A stretch of 64,000 nucleotides of DNA from Streptomyces luomodiensis (GCF_031679605.1 NZ_CP117522.1:3100001-3164000); one strand, 5' to 3'. Shown: positions 27,839 through 37,140, counted from the first letter of the stretch. Program-made: numbers and translations. The notes: a model not told the origin generated them from the letters alone.

Positions 27839-28530
27839 CACGCGCCGCCCTTCCTCGTGTGGCCGAGCCGGGCGTGGCCCGCCCCCGGCCCCGTCCCGGT
27901 GCCCGGCAGCCACCGGTGGAGTCGGCTGTGCTGCCGCCCGCCGTGATACTGCCGCGTGGTCTCGGGGCGGGCGGTGGCGCTGTGGTGCGGGGGCCTGACC
28001 AGCGCCTCGAAGAACGGCCGGGCGTGCACCACGGCCTCGCGCAGCTCCTCGGTGTCCGCCTGCCCCTGGCCGGCGCGTACGGCCGCGTCATGGATCTGCC
28101 GGTAGCCCTGGACGTGGTCGGCGTGGTGCACGGACAGCGCCGCCACCTGCTCCTCGTAACCGTCCGACGGATAGCCCCGGTCGCGGGCGAGCCGGGCCAG
28201 CAGCTGATCGGCGCCGGCCACCGCACGTTCCGGGGACTCGATGAACATCTCCTGCGCACCGGCCCATTCGGCCACGTACCGCTCACGCAGCTCACCGGAC
28301 AGGGGCTGGGTCCTCACATCGCCGTACATCCGCAGCCGTTCGTCCAGCTCGCGCTGCGCCGCCTTGGCGTCGCCCGCGTGCTGGGCGACGGTGAGTTCGT
28401 ACTCGGGTCCGAAGCGGCGTCGCAGAGCGCGTTCCCTACGGCTGGCGCCCGCGCGGACGACGCGGATGACGAGCGCGGCCGCGAGGACGACCGCGACGGC
28501 AACCACGATGCTGATCGCAGCAGTTGACAT
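27835..28530 (-). CDS. Membrane-anchored hypothetical protein, partner of the next gene
   Basis: The 231-residue product starts at ATG 28530. Residues 4-25 are a single transmembrane helix (ISIVVAVAVVLAAALVIRVV), followed by a basic stretch and a cytosolic helical region. That region includes MFIESPERAVAGADQLLARL and DTEELREAVVHARPFFEALV, matching the pattern of the downstream gene. The C-terminal 50 residues are disordered (His/Gly/Arg-rich). This gene pair is familiar from Streptomyces genomes as hypothetical proteins; no function is assigned. Confidence 0.7.
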   Translation of the reverse strand: MSTAAISIVVAVAVVLAAALVIRVVRAGASRRERALRRRFGPEYELTVAQHAGDAKAAQRELDERLRMYGDVRTQPLSGELRERYVAEWAGAQEMFIESPERAVAGADQLLARLARDRGYPSDGYEEQVAALSVHHADHVQGYRQIHDAAVRAGQGQADTEELREAVVHARPFFEALVRPPHHSATARPETTRQYHGGRQHSRLHRWLPGTGTGPGAGHARLGHTRKGGAW

Positions 28531-28655
28531 GGTCTGCTTCTGCCTTCCCGCTGGCTTCCCCCTCGGCGTTCGGGGGCTCCTTCCATCGGGTAGCCCGGTC
28601 TTGGGCCCTCAAACTGCGGTGCGTTCAGGGGAAAAGCGGTGCCAGGATGCCGGAC

Positions 28656-29195
28656 ATGACGAGTACGCCCCGCTCCCCCGCCGGTTCGCGCGTCCCGGCC
28701 GCCCGCGCCTGGACGGTCGCCGCAGGGCCCGTCGACGACCCCGTCTCGGCCATGCTGCTGCGCGAGTACCTCGTCGATGTCGCCGACCGCTACTACCGGC
28801 TCCACGAGGCGCGGGACTCGACCCCCGAGGAGATCGAGCGGGCGCTCGCGGAGATGCCCAGCGACGACCTCGCCCCGCCGCGCGGGGTGTTCCTGCTGGC
28901 GCGTCACGCGGGTGAGCTCGCCGGATGTGCGGGACTGCGGCTGCTGGACGCGCGTACGGCAGAGCTGAAGCGGGTGTTCGTACGGCCCGCCAAGCGGGGG
29001 CTGGGCGGGGGCGCCGCGCTGCTCACGGCCGTCGAGGCGGTGGCGCGGGAGCTGGGCGCCGAGCGGATCGCGCTCGACACCCGCCTCGATCTGGTGGAGG
29101 CCCGTGCGCTGTACGCGCGGCACGGCTACCGGGAGGTCGCGCCGTTCACGCAGGGGCCGTACGCCGAGGTCTGGCTGGCCAAGGAGCTGGGCTGA
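28656..29195 (+). CDS. GNAT family acetyltransferase
   Basis: The 179-residue product carries the GNAT core: ELKRVFVRPAKRGLGGGAAL (acetyl-CoA binding Q/RxxGxG/A motif) and RIALDTRLDLVEARALYARH, then GYREV. ATG 28656 is chosen because AGGA lies 8 bases upstream; ATG 28647 adds three residues and is nearly as good. It is divergent from the membrane protein gene at 28530. The substrate is unknown. Confidence 0.82.
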   Translation: MTSTPRSPAGSRVPAARAWTVAAGPVDDPVSAMLLREYLVDVADRYYRLHEARDSTPEEIERALAEMPSDDLAPPRGVFLLARHAGELAGCAGLRLLDARTAELKRVFVRPAKRGLGGGAALLTAVEAVARELGAERIALDTRLDLVEARALYARHGYREVAPFTQGPYAEVWLAKELG

Positions 29196-29199
29196 GACG

Positions 29200-29400
29200 G
29201 TGCGTGGCCCCTGGCCCGCTGAGCCAGGGCAGGTCCCGTGACCCGCCCCGGCCCCCTGGGCCGAGACAGGACCGGTGCCTCCCGAACCGCTGGGCCGAGG
29301 CCAAGACTCGACCCGTGCCCCCGGCCCGCAGGACCGAGGCAGGACCCGTGCCCCCGGCCCCCCTGGGCCAAGACACGACCCGTCGGACCCCGGGCCACGA
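29200..29400. repeat. Degenerate GC-rich repeats between convergent genes
   Basis: About 200 bases contain four to five imperfect copies of a roughly 45-50 base unit with GGCCCCCTGGGCCGAGACAG and GACCCGTGCCCCCGGCCC cores. They fill the gap between the acetyltransferase and the exporter genes, which converge. No gene is supported. Confidence 0.6.
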
Positions 29401-29402
29401 GG

Positions 29403-31496
29403 TCAGGGTTCTCGCCACCGTGGCGGGCAGCGGTGGTCGGGGAGCGGGGCGGCGCCTCGCGGCTGTTCCGCGTCGGAGCCGCACAGCTCGCGCGTCAGCT
29501 CGTCCACCAGCGCGCTCAGGTCGGTCGGGCGGTCGGGTGACCACCAGTCGCCCAGGAGTTCCGCGAGGGACGCCTCGCGCGCCCGGAAGAGCCTCGCGGC
29601 GGCCTCACGGCCGTCCTCCGTGAGGGTCAGCTCCAGCCCGTAGCGGCGGCCCAGACCGCGTTCCTCGATCTGCCGGGCCGCCTCGGTGACGACCCGCAGC
29701 GGCAGGGGCGTGCGCTCGGCGAGCACCGCGGGTTCGACCGAGCCGTAGTGGTGGATGCGCAGCAGCATCCAGCTCGCGGCCGGTCCGAGGTCGAGCCCGG
29801 CGCGTCGGGTGATGTCCGTGTAGATCTCCCGGCGGCCCTCCCGGCTGCCGAGCAGGGACAGCGCGCGGGCGCACTCGTCGCGCGAGGAGCGTTCCACGGG
29901 GTTGCTGGCGAGTATCTCGCTGCCGTCCGGCGCGGTGACGCTGCCGCGCAGCGGCTCCTCGCGGAGGTACCAGGCGAGGAGGAAGGCGAGCAGTACGACC
30001 GGCACCGCGTACAGGAAGACGTCGGTGATGGAGACGGAGAACGCGTGCCGCACCGCCGCCCGCTCCACCGCCGGCAGCCGGCCGATGGCCCGGGGGTCGG
30101 AACTGAGGCCGGCGGGGGTGACGCCGGGGGGCAGGCGACGCCCGGCGACGGCGTCGGCGAGGTGCGGACCGAGGTTGTTGGCGAAGATCGCGCCGAAGAC
30201 GGAGACGCCGAACGAGGCGCCGATCGAGCGGAAGAAGGTCGCACCCGAGGTGGCGACGCCCAGGTCCCGGTAGCCGACCGAGTTCTGCACGATCAGCACC
30301 AGCACCTGGATGACCAGGCCGAGACCGCAGCCGAAGACGAAGAAGTACGCGCTCATCTCCACCACCCCGCTGGACTCCCGCAGCTGGTGCAGGAGCAGCA
30401 GGCCGACGGCGGTGATCGCGGTGCCCAGGACCGGGAAGACCTTGTACCGGCCGGTGCGGCTGACCAGCTGGCCGGAGAGGGTGGAGCAGACCAGCGTGCC
30501 GAGGACCAGCGGCAGCAGGTGGAGGCCGGACGCGGTCGGTGAGACACCCTGCACGATCTGGAGGAAGGTCGGCAGAAACGTCATGCTGCCGAACATCGCG
30601 AAGCCGATGATGAAGCTGATGACCGCGCAGAGCGTGAAGGTGCGGCTGCGGAAGAGCGCCAGTGGCAGCACCGGCTCGGCCGCGCGGGACTCCACTCGTA
30701 CGAAGGCCGCCAGCAGCACCAGGCCGGCCACCGCGAGCCCGATGATCTGCCAGGACCCCCAGCCGTAGCTGACCCCGCCGAGAGAGGTCATCAGCACCAG
30801 GGCGGCGGCGACCAGGGCGATCAGGAAGGTGCCGAGGTAGTCGATGGTGTGCGGGGTGCGGCGCACCGGGATGTGCAGCACGGAGGCGACGACGAGAAGG
30901 GCGACGATGCCGACGGGCAGGTTGACGTAGAAGACCCAGCGCCAGCTGAGACGGTCGACGAACACCCCGCCCAGCAGCGGCCCCAGCACACTGGTGGCGC
31001 TGAAGACGGCGCCGAAGAGCCCCTGGTAGCGGCCTCGGTCACGGGGCGGGACGATATCGCCGACGATGGCCATCGACAGCACCATGAGGCCACCGCCGCC
31101 CAGCCCCTGGAGCGCTCGGAAGGCGATGAGTTCGGCCATGTTCTGGGCGACGCCGCACAGCACGGAGCCGATCAGAAAGATGACGATCGCGGCCTGGAAG
31201 AGCTTCTTGCGTCCGTACTGGTCGCCCAGCTTGCCCCACAGCGGGGTGGCGGCGGTCGAGGCGAGGAGATACGCGGTGACGACCCAGGACAGATGCTCCA
31301 GGCCGCCGAGGTCGCTGACGATCGTGGGCAGCGCGGTGGAGACGATCGTCTGATCGAGCGCGGCGAGCAGCATGCCGAGCAGCAGCGCGCCGATGGCCAC
31401 CAGAACCGTGCGCCGCGACCGGCCCTCACCCGGGCCGGGGGCCACGGCGCCGGAGGCTCCCGGGGCCGGAGCCGGGCTGCCGGCGTCCCACGCCAT
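29403..31496 (-). CDS. DHA2-type MFS multidrug exporter with C-terminal winged-helix-like domain
   Basis: The 697-residue product starts at ATG 31496 behind CGAGGAG. It has about 14 membrane helices (residues 35-530), with the MFS motif GKLGDQYGRKK and the antiporter motif C segment GPLLGGVFVD, typical of EmrB/QacA exporters driven by protons. The last 150 residues are soluble and MarR-like (AASWMLLRIHHYGSVEPAVL, REAAARLFRAREASLAELL). Such tails occur in several Streptomyces exporters and may sense substrate or regulate transport. No regulator gene is adjacent. Confidence 0.88.
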   Translation of the reverse strand: MAWDAGSPAPAPGASGAVAPGPGEGRSRRTVLVAIGALLLGMLLAALDQTIVSTALPTIVSDLGGLEHLSWVVTAYLLASTAATPLWGKLGDQYGRKKLFQAAIVIFLIGSVLCGVAQNMAELIAFRALQGLGGGGLMVLSMAIVGDIVPPRDRGRYQGLFGAVFSATSVLGPLLGGVFVDRLSWRWVFYVNLPVGIVALLVVASVLHIPVRRTPHTIDYLGTFLIALVAAALVLMTSLGGVSYGWGSWQIIGLAVAGLVLLAAFVRVESRAAEPVLPLALFRSRTFTLCAVISFIIGFAMFGSMTFLPTFLQIVQGVSPTASGLHLLPLVLGTLVCSTLSGQLVSRTGRYKVFPVLGTAITAVGLLLLHQLRESSGVVEMSAYFFVFGCGLGLVIQVLVLIVQNSVGYRDLGVATSGATFFRSIGASFGVSVFGAIFANNLGPHLADAVAGRRLPPGVTPAGLSSDPRAIGRLPAVERAAVRHAFSVSITDVFLYAVPVVLLAFLLAWYLREEPLRGSVTAPDGSEILASNPVERSSRDECARALSLLGSREGRREIYTDITRRAGLDLGPAASWMLLRIHHYGSVEPAVLAERTPLPLRVVTEAARQIEERGLGRRYGLELTLTEDGREAAARLFRAREASLAELLGDWWSPDRPTDLSALVDELTRELCGSDAEQPRGAAPLPDHRCPPRWREP

Positions 31497-31672
31497 GGCG
31501 ACTCCTCGACCGCTCGATCCGCCATCCCCCTTCGTCCTCACCCCATCCTCACCCCATCCCCGCCCTTATGCCCTGTTACGGACCGCCGGGTCCGTCCACG
31601 CAGCGGGCGAACGCCTGCGCGGAAGGGGATCGGATGCGCATAATCGCTGCGACTCCAGGGAGGGAAGGTTCC

Positions 31673-32725
31673 GTGACGGCAGAGTCCTGCCCGCACTGCT
31701 TCGCACCGGCGCGCGCCAACGGCCGCCCCGGCTGTACGTGTGCCGCACGCGCCGCCGCGTCCGCCGCGTCCGCCGCGACGGCAGGCGAGACCGATGACCA
31801 GACCCATCTGCGTCCGTATGTGACGCTCTCGGAGGAGAGCGCGGGCGGGCCGGATCCACGTGATCTGCGGCTGTTCGACGCGCCGCAGAAGCCGGAGAAG
31901 CCGGGGACGTCGGAGAGGTCGGGGAAGGGGGACGCCGAGGAGACGCGGGTGCTGGACCGCGTCGAGGAGAGACGCGGCGGGGGCGAGGCGGCACTGTCCG
32001 ACGCGGCACAGTCCGATGCGGCGCCGTCCGACGCGGCGGGCAGTGCCGCCCCCGAGGCCGACGAGTACGACGCCCCCGGCCCCGGCCCCATCCGCCACCG
32101 CAGGAGCAGGCGCAAGGCCGTGGCGACCGTGCTCGCGGGGGCGGCCGCCGTGGCGGTGGCCGGTTCGCTGGCGATCGGCACCGGCTTACTCGGCGGGGAC
32201 CACCAGGACGCCGGCGGCGGCTCGGACGACCGCGCGCTGGCCGACATCCGCACCAGCGCCCCGGCCGACGACACTCCGGCCGACGAGGAGAGCGCGTCCG
32301 GCACCCCCTCGCCGAGCGCGACGGCCCACCCCTCCGCGTCCGGCTCCGCGCGGGCGAGCGCGACCCCGAGCGAGACCGCCGCACCGGCCACCGCCCGCCC
32401 CTCGGCATCGGCCTCCGCGACCCGCTCGACGGACCAGCCCGAGCCGACCGCCTCCGGCGAGCCGACGGCCGACCCGTCCGATACCCCCGGGCCCACCGGT
32501 CCGCCGGTGCTGAGCGAGGGGGACAGCGGGGCCGAGGTGGTCGAGCTACAGAAGCGGCTGGCCCAGCTGCTGCTCTACATAGGCGTGGCGGACGGGGAGT
32601 ACGACGCCGGGGTGCGCAACGCGGTCTCCAGCTACCAGGGCCAGCACGACATCACGGGCGATCCGGACGGCGTCTACGGCGAGAACACCCGCCACGACCT
32701 CGAATCCAGAACCGACGAGCCCTAG
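31673..32725 (+). CDS. Membrane-anchored peptidoglycan-binding protein
   Basis: The 350-residue product starts at GTG 31673 behind GGGAGGGAAGG. The N-terminus has a small Cys cluster (CPHCFAPARANGRPGCTC) that could bind zinc. A long acidic, low-complexity cytosolic region follows, then a single transmembrane helix at about residues 140-165 (AVATVLAGAAAVAVAGSLAI) and a Ser/Thr/Pro/Ala-rich extracellular linker. The C-terminus is a PG_binding_1 domain (LSEGDSGAEVVELQKRLAQL). It probably anchors to the cell wall and links wall state to the cytosol. Confidence 0.85.
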   Translation: MTAESCPHCFAPARANGRPGCTCAARAAASAASAATAGETDDQTHLRPYVTLSEESAGGPDPRDLRLFDAPQKPEKPGTSERSGKGDAEETRVLDRVEERRGGGEAALSDAAQSDAAPSDAAGSAAPEADEYDAPGPGPIRHRRSRRKAVATVLAGAAAVAVAGSLAIGTGLLGGDHQDAGGGSDDRALADIRTSAPADDTPADEESASGTPSPSATAHPSASGSARASATPSETAAPATARPSASASATRSTDQPEPTASGEPTADPSDTPGPTGPPVLSEGDSGAEVVELQKRLAQLLLYIGVADGEYDAGVRNAVSSYQGQHDITGDPDGVYGENTRHDLESRTDEP

Positions 32726-32829
32726 TAGACCTGCCCTGGGCCAGGCCGCCCTCCGGCGCGGAATCGAACCCTGAGGGCCCACCCCCCTGGCGCAGCACGG
32801 TCGCGCTTTGTATCGTGGAGGAACAAAGT

Positions 32830-32865
32830 GGCTCCGCCCGCTCTCCCTGACCGGCGGGCGGGGCC
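32830..32865 (+). terminator. GC-rich hairpin in the leader of the HAD gene
   Basis: GGCTCCGCCCGC and GCGGGCGGGGCC pair over 12 bases (one G-U) and are followed by GCTTGTCTCTTT. A TTTGTATCGT promoter-like element and a GGAGG lie 15-25 bases upstream. It may be the terminator of the peptidoglycan-binding gene or an attenuator-like leader structure of the HAD gene. Confidence 0.5.
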
Positions 32866-32901
32866 GCTTGTCTCTTTCCGCGCTCCCGCCCAGGAGTCTC
32901 G

Positions 32902-33552
32902 ATGTCCCTCACCGCCCGCGCACTGCTCCTCGACATGGACGGCACCCTGGTCAACTCCGACGCCGTGGTCGAGCGCTGCTGGCGGCGGTGGGCGGCGGAG
33001 CAGGGACTGGACGCCGAGCGCGTACTCGGGATCGTCCACGGGCGGCAGGGCCACGCGACGATGGCGGTGCTCCTGCCCGACCGTCCGGTCGAGCGGAACC
33101 TGGCGGACAACCAGCGGATGCTGGAGTGGGAGACCAACGATCTCGACGGCGTCGTGCCGGTGCCCGGCGCGCCCGCCTTCTTGGCCTCGCTGGCCGGTCT
33201 TCCGCACGCCCTGGTGACCTCCGCCGACAAGGCGCTCGCCACCGCCCGGATGGGCGCCGCCGAACTGCCGATGCCGCGGGTGCGGATCACCGCCGAGTGC
33301 GTCGGCGCGAGCAAGCCGGACCCGGAGGGCTTCCTCAAGGGCGCCGCCGAGCTGGGCTTCGCCCCCGCCGACTGTGTGGTCTTCGAGGACTCGGAGGTCG
33401 GCATCGCGGCGGGCCGGGCGGCCGGGATGCGAGTGGTCGGAGTGGGGGCGCGCGCCGCGGCGCACGCCCCGGACGCCCATGTGCGGGACCTGGAGCAGGT
33501 ACGGGTCGAGCCGCTGCCCGACGGCACCCTGCGGCTGAACTTCACGGCCTGA
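32902..33552 (+). CDS. HAD superfamily phosphatase
   Basis: The 216-residue product starts at ATG 32902 with CCAGGAG upstream. Motif I is LLLDMDGTLVNS (nucleophile Asp-10, acid/base Asp-12), motif II lies in ALVTSADKA, motif III Lys in GASKPDPEGFLKGA and motif IV in VVFEDSEVGI. A helical cap is inserted after motif I. It is most like the phosphoglycolate-phosphatase / sugar-phosphatase subgroup (DSF-type); the precise substrate is not readable. Confidence 0.88.
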   Translation: MSLTARALLLDMDGTLVNSDAVVERCWRRWAAEQGLDAERVLGIVHGRQGHATMAVLLPDRPVERNLADNQRMLEWETNDLDGVVPVPGAPAFLASLAGLPHALVTSADKALATARMGAAELPMPRVRITAECVGASKPDPEGFLKGAAELGFAPADCVVFEDSEVGIAAGRAAGMRVVGVGARAAAHAPDAHVRDLEQVRVEPLPDGTLRLNFTA

Positions 33553-33559
33553 GCCCCGC

Positions 33560-34578
33560 CACCACGCGCCGCGCCCCACGCAGGACCGACCACCGCAACC
33601 CAGGTCTGAGCACCGCGCCCCAGAGCCGAGCGCCACGCCCCGGGACTGATAGCGCGCTCCCGAGCAACCGATCCCACGCCCCCGAGCCGAGCACCGCGCC
33701 CAGGACTGAGCGCCACAGCCCAGGACCGACCCGGCACCCCAGGGCCGAGCACCACGCCCCCAGGACCACGCCCCCAGGACCGACCCCACGGCCAGGACCG
33801 AGCGCCGCAACCCAGGGCTGGCGCCACGACCCGCCCCCAGCCGCAGCCCCACTCCCCACCCGGGGCGCGGGTAGGGGCGCGACGATGTCTGGGGCCGCAG
33901 CCCAGGTGGGCCCACGGCGACGAGTGGGGCGGCGGCCCGAGCAAGGCCGCAGCCCAGGCAGGGGCGCAGCCCGAGTGGGACCGCAGCCCGGATGGAGCGC
34001 GGCCCCGGGAGGGGCCACAACCCGGGTGGGCCCACGGCGAGGAGTGGGGCCGCAGCCCGAGTGGGGGCGCAGCCCAGGCAGGGCCGCAGCCCGAGCAGAG
34101 CCGCAGCCCGAGCGGGGGCGCAGCCCAGGCAGGGCCGCAGCCCGAGCAGAGCCGCAGCCCGAGCAGGGCCGCAGCCCGAGCGGGGCGCGGCCAGGGTGGG
34201 GCCGCAAACCAGGAGGGGCCGCAACCCGGGTCGGGCACAACCCGGGAGGGGCCGCAGCCCAGGTGGGCCCACGGCGAGGAGTGGGGCCGCAGCCCGGGTG
34301 TGGCGCGGCCAGGAGTGGGGCCGCAGCCCGGGTGGGCCCACGCGAGGAGTGGGCCCACGGCGAGGAGTGGGGCGGCGGCCCGAGTGGGGCGCAGCCCGGA
34401 TGCGGCGCGGCCAAGGTGGGGCCGCAACCCAGGAGGGGCCGCAACCCCCGGGTGGGGCACAACCCGGGAGGGACCGCAGCCCAGGTGGGCCCACGGCGAG
34501 GAGTGGGGCCGCAGCCCAGGCAGGGCCGCAGCCCGAGCGGGGGCGCAGCCCGAGCGGGGCGCGGCCAGGGTGGGGCCG
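33560..34578. repeat. Kilobase-long degenerate tandem repeat array (about 17-bp unit)
   Basis: Roughly 1 kb between the HAD and GDT1 genes consists of imperfect repeats. From 33900 on, the core is GCCGCAGCCCGAGCAGG with spacing near 17 bases, interrupted by GGTGGGCCCACGGCGAGGAG blocks. Left of 33900 the units are variants of GGACCGACCCCACGCCCC. All six frames are open over long stretches because stop codons are excluded by composition; none is a supported gene. Confidence 0.8.
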
Positions 34579-34579
34579 C

Positions 34580-35161
34580 TCAGCTCGTGATGGCCTCGTA
34601 CAGGCTGAACCCGCCCAGCGCCAGCATCACCAGCGCCGCGACCTTGGTGATCAGCCGCAGTGGTACGAACCGCATGAGGGTGCGGCCGCCCACGATGCCC
34701 AGCCCCGCGACGGCCCACAGCGCCAGCACCGCGCCCACGCCCACCGACAGCGGGTCGTCGTAGCGGGCGGCGAGGTTCGCGGTCATGATCTGGGTCAGAT
34801 CTCCGAACTCGGCGACCAGGATCAGCATGAAGCCCGCCCCGGAGACCTTCCAGAAGCTCTGGTCGGCGGGTTTGCGGATCTCCTCCTCCTCGTCGTCCTT
34901 CTTCAGGAGCAGCATCGCCGCTCCGCCGAGGAAGAGCACGCCCACGATCGCCTGGAGCAGCCGGTGCGGCAGCAGGGTGAGCACGCTGCCCGCCGCGATC
35001 GCGAGCAGCACGTGGAGGGCGAAGGCCGCGGCCACGCCGACGAAGACGTACGACGCCCGGTAGCGGGTGCCGAGCATCAGCCCGGCCAGGGCGGTCTTGT
35101 CGGGAAGTTCGGCGAGGAAGACGACGCCGAAGACCACGGCGGCGACGGTGATGCTGAACAC
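34580..35161 (-). CDS. TMEM165/GDT1 family (UPF0016) divalent cation transporter
   Basis: The 193-residue, six-helix membrane protein has the two signature motifs of the family: ELPDKT near residue 18 and EFGDLTQ near residue 118 (E-x-G-D-K/R-T/S type), forming the cation site between inverted halves. A charged loop KKDDEEEEIRK separates the halves. Family members transport Mn2+ or Ca2+ out of the cytosol. The first motif has Pro in place of Gly, a common bacterial variant. A structured leader upstream may give metal control. Confidence 0.88.
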   Translation of the reverse strand: MFSITVAAVVFGVVFLAELPDKTALAGLMLGTRYRASYVFVGVAAAFALHVLLAIAAGSVLTLLPHRLLQAIVGVLFLGGAAMLLLKKDDEEEEIRKPADQSFWKVSGAGFMLILVAEFGDLTQIMTANLAARYDDPLSVGVGAVLALWAVAGLGIVGGRTLMRFVPLRLITKVAALVMLALGGFSLYEAITS

Positions 35162-35164
35162 GGG

Positions 35165-35330
35165 ACGGATTACCTCATAGGTCGGGCCGCGCCAAGGGCC
35201 CCGGGGAGGGATCGCTTCGGCACGGCAGCGTCGGACACTGCGGCCGAAGGTCTCGCTGGCGCACGGCCCCGCGCTCCGCGGTGGTTCCGTACGCTCCGGG
35301 CGCCGGCCCGCACCTCGATGGGCGGGCAGT
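35165..35330 (-). promoter_or_regulatory. Structured 5' leader of the GDT1-family gene, possible metal-sensing RNA
   Basis: The 170 bases before the start codon contain a hairpin at 35215-35249 (arms CTTCGGC/GCCGAAG with an inner GCAG/CTGC helix). Just upstream on the transcribed strand is GGGGCCGTGCGCCAGCGAGACC. Mn-responsive yybP-ykoY RNAs often precede UPF0016 genes, but I cannot find their full consensus here, so this is only a candidate. Confidence 0.3.
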
Positions 35331-35352
35331 ATGTCGACGGTCCGGCGAGGAG

Positions 35353-36168
35353 CTACTCCCCTTCTGCTGCCGACAAGGATACGGGAACCCTCCGGTGCAG
35401 CCGCCCCGCGGCCACCAGCTCCAGCACCACCGCGACCGCCACCGCCTGCACCGCCATCAGCGCGACCAGGACGAACAGCTGCACCGCGCCCGCCAGTACG
35501 GGCGAGGCGCCGCCCAGCAGCATGCCGACGAACGCGCCGGGAAGTGTGACAAGTCCCACAGTCCGGGTCTGGTCGAGCCCCGGCAGCAGTGCGTCCGAGG
35601 CCGCCGGGCGGGCGATCTCCAGCCGGGCGTCCCGGTCCAAGAGCCCGAGCGCGAGCCCCGCCTCCACCTCACCGTGGCGCGCGGTCAGCTCGTCCAGCGC
35701 CCGCCGTCCGCCGAGCACGGTGGCGGTGAGCGCGCCCCCGATGAGGATGCCGGTGACGGGGATCAGCGCGACGCCCTTGAGCGGCACCAGCCCGGTCAGC
35801 AGCAAGGTGGCCACCACCGGCGCCACCCCGGCGGCGATCGGCACCGCCGCCCACCACCAGGTGGCGTTAGGCGTGATCCGGCGGCCCGCGGTCCGTACGG
35901 CGACGGCGAACATCAGGGCCACGAAGGCCAGCAGCAGCGGTACGGACCGGACCACCCAGCCGATGGCGTAGGAGACGGCGGCCAGTTGGGCGGCCGCCCG
36001 CGCGCCGGCGAGCGCCATGGCGCGCGCGTACCCGCGCTCACGGCTGTCCGCGAGCCGCGCTCGAGCGGCGACGGTGACGGCGGCCAGCAGCAGCGCGCCG
36101 AGCACCACCCCGAGTGTGACGTTGACCGGCAGCAATGCCGCGGCCGCGAGGGAGGGGGCGCTGAGCAC
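35353..36168 (-). CDS. FetB-like (UPF0014) ABC transporter permease
   Basis: The 271-residue membrane protein starts at GTG 36168. It has seven or so helices and the UPF0014 block VTLPGAFVGMLLGGASP, plus the N-terminal RAAAQLAAV. The E. coli member FetB exports iron with its ATPase FetA; plants use the fold for metal tolerance. No ATPase gene is adjacent in this window, so its partner must lie elsewhere or it acts differently. It is divergent from the secreted nuclease and downstream of no operon partner. Confidence 0.85.
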   Translation of the reverse strand: MLSAPSLAAAALLPVNVTLGVVLGALLLAAVTVAARARLADSRERGYARAMALAGARAAAQLAAVSYAIGWVVRSVPLLLAFVALMFAVAVRTAGRRITPNATWWWAAVPIAAGVAPVVATLLLTGLVPLKGVALIPVTGILIGGALTATVLGGRRALDELTARHGEVEAGLALGLLDRDARLEIARPAASDALLPGLDQTRTVGLVTLPGAFVGMLLGGASPVLAGAVQLFVLVALMAVQAVAVAVVLELVAAGRLHRRVPVSLSAAEGE

Positions 36169-36355
36169 ACGGCCACCTTACGGCGCGCGACGGCGGCGCC
36201 GGATCGCTCACGCGGCATCAACCGCCTCTCGACCCCCTTGCGTTGACATGACCGCGTCGTCACTCTGTTACCTGGCGCCCACCCCGTGGAAACCCGGCGT
36301 CGCCACCATGGCCGGGCACCAGCGGCCAACACCCCCCACCCTCAAGGGAGTTCGC

Positions 36356-37024
36356 ATGTCGGACATGCACCGTCGTTCTACCCGTCGTCGCGTCTACGCG
36401 CGTCGCGCGTCCGTCTTCGGCGGGTTCGCCGCCCTGCTGGGCACGCTCGTCCTCAACGGGCCCGCCGCCCAGGCTTCCCCGCCCACCCCGCCCAGCGCCG
36501 CCACCGCCCGCACCCAGCTGGCCTCGCTGACCGTCAAGGCCGAGGGCTCGTCCGACGGTTACAGCCGCGACAAGTTCCCGCACTGGATCACCCAGAGCGG
36601 TTCCTGCAACACCCGTGAGGAAGTCCTCAAGCGCGACGGCGAGAACGTCCGGACCGACTCCAGCTGCGCGGCCACCAGCGGCACCTGGTACTCCGAGTAC
36701 GACGGCGAGACCTGGTCCGCCTCCTCCGACGTGGACATCGACCACGTCGTGCCGCTCTCCGAGGCGTGGAAGTCCGGCGCGAGCAGCTGGACCACCGCCC
36801 AGCGCCAGGCGTTCGCCAACGACCTGACCCACTCCCAGCTCATCGCCGTGACGGACAACGTCAACCAGTCCAAGGGCGACCAGGACCCCGCCGAGTGGCT
36901 GCCGCCCCGGACCGCGTACCACTGCGTGTACGCCCGGATGTGGGTCTCGGTGAAGTACACCTACAAGCTCAACCTCGACTCGGCCGAGAAGTCGGCGCTC
37001 AGCGACATCCTCAACGGCTGCTGA
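36356..37024 (+). CDS. Secreted HNH family nuclease
   Basis: The 222-residue precursor starts at ATG 36356 behind AAGGGAG. The signal peptide (RRSTRRRVYARRASVFGGF..., cleavage near AQA at residue 40) is followed by an HNH-type domain. The domain has the catalytic DVDIDHVVPLSEAW and the metal-binding SKGDQDPAEWLPP, as in GmrSD-C/DUF1524-like exported Streptomyces nucleases. Two cysteine pairs suggest disulfides. It probably degrades extracellular DNA for nutrients or during development. Confidence 0.88.
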   Translation: MSDMHRRSTRRRVYARRASVFGGFAALLGTLVLNGPAAQASPPTPPSAATARTQLASLTVKAEGSSDGYSRDKFPHWITQSGSCNTREEVLKRDGENVRTDSSCAATSGTWYSEYDGETWSASSDVDIDHVVPLSEAWKSGASSWTTAQRQAFANDLTHSQLIAVTDNVNQSKGDQDPAEWLPPRTAYHCVYARMWVSVKYTYKLNLDSAEKSALSDILNGC

Positions 37025-37140
37025 CCGGCTCCCACGGCTGCTGACCGGCTCCACCGCCGGGTGGAACCCCGCACCCTCCTCCGTCGTTCCGTACCGTACG
37101 CATGAACCGAGCACATCAGCGAACGACGGAGGAGGGCCGC

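Noticed and set aside
32652..35971. Long open frames on both strands across the 33.5-34.6 kb repeats
   Set aside because: They follow the repeat period, contain only low-complexity residues and overlap well-supported genes at both ends.
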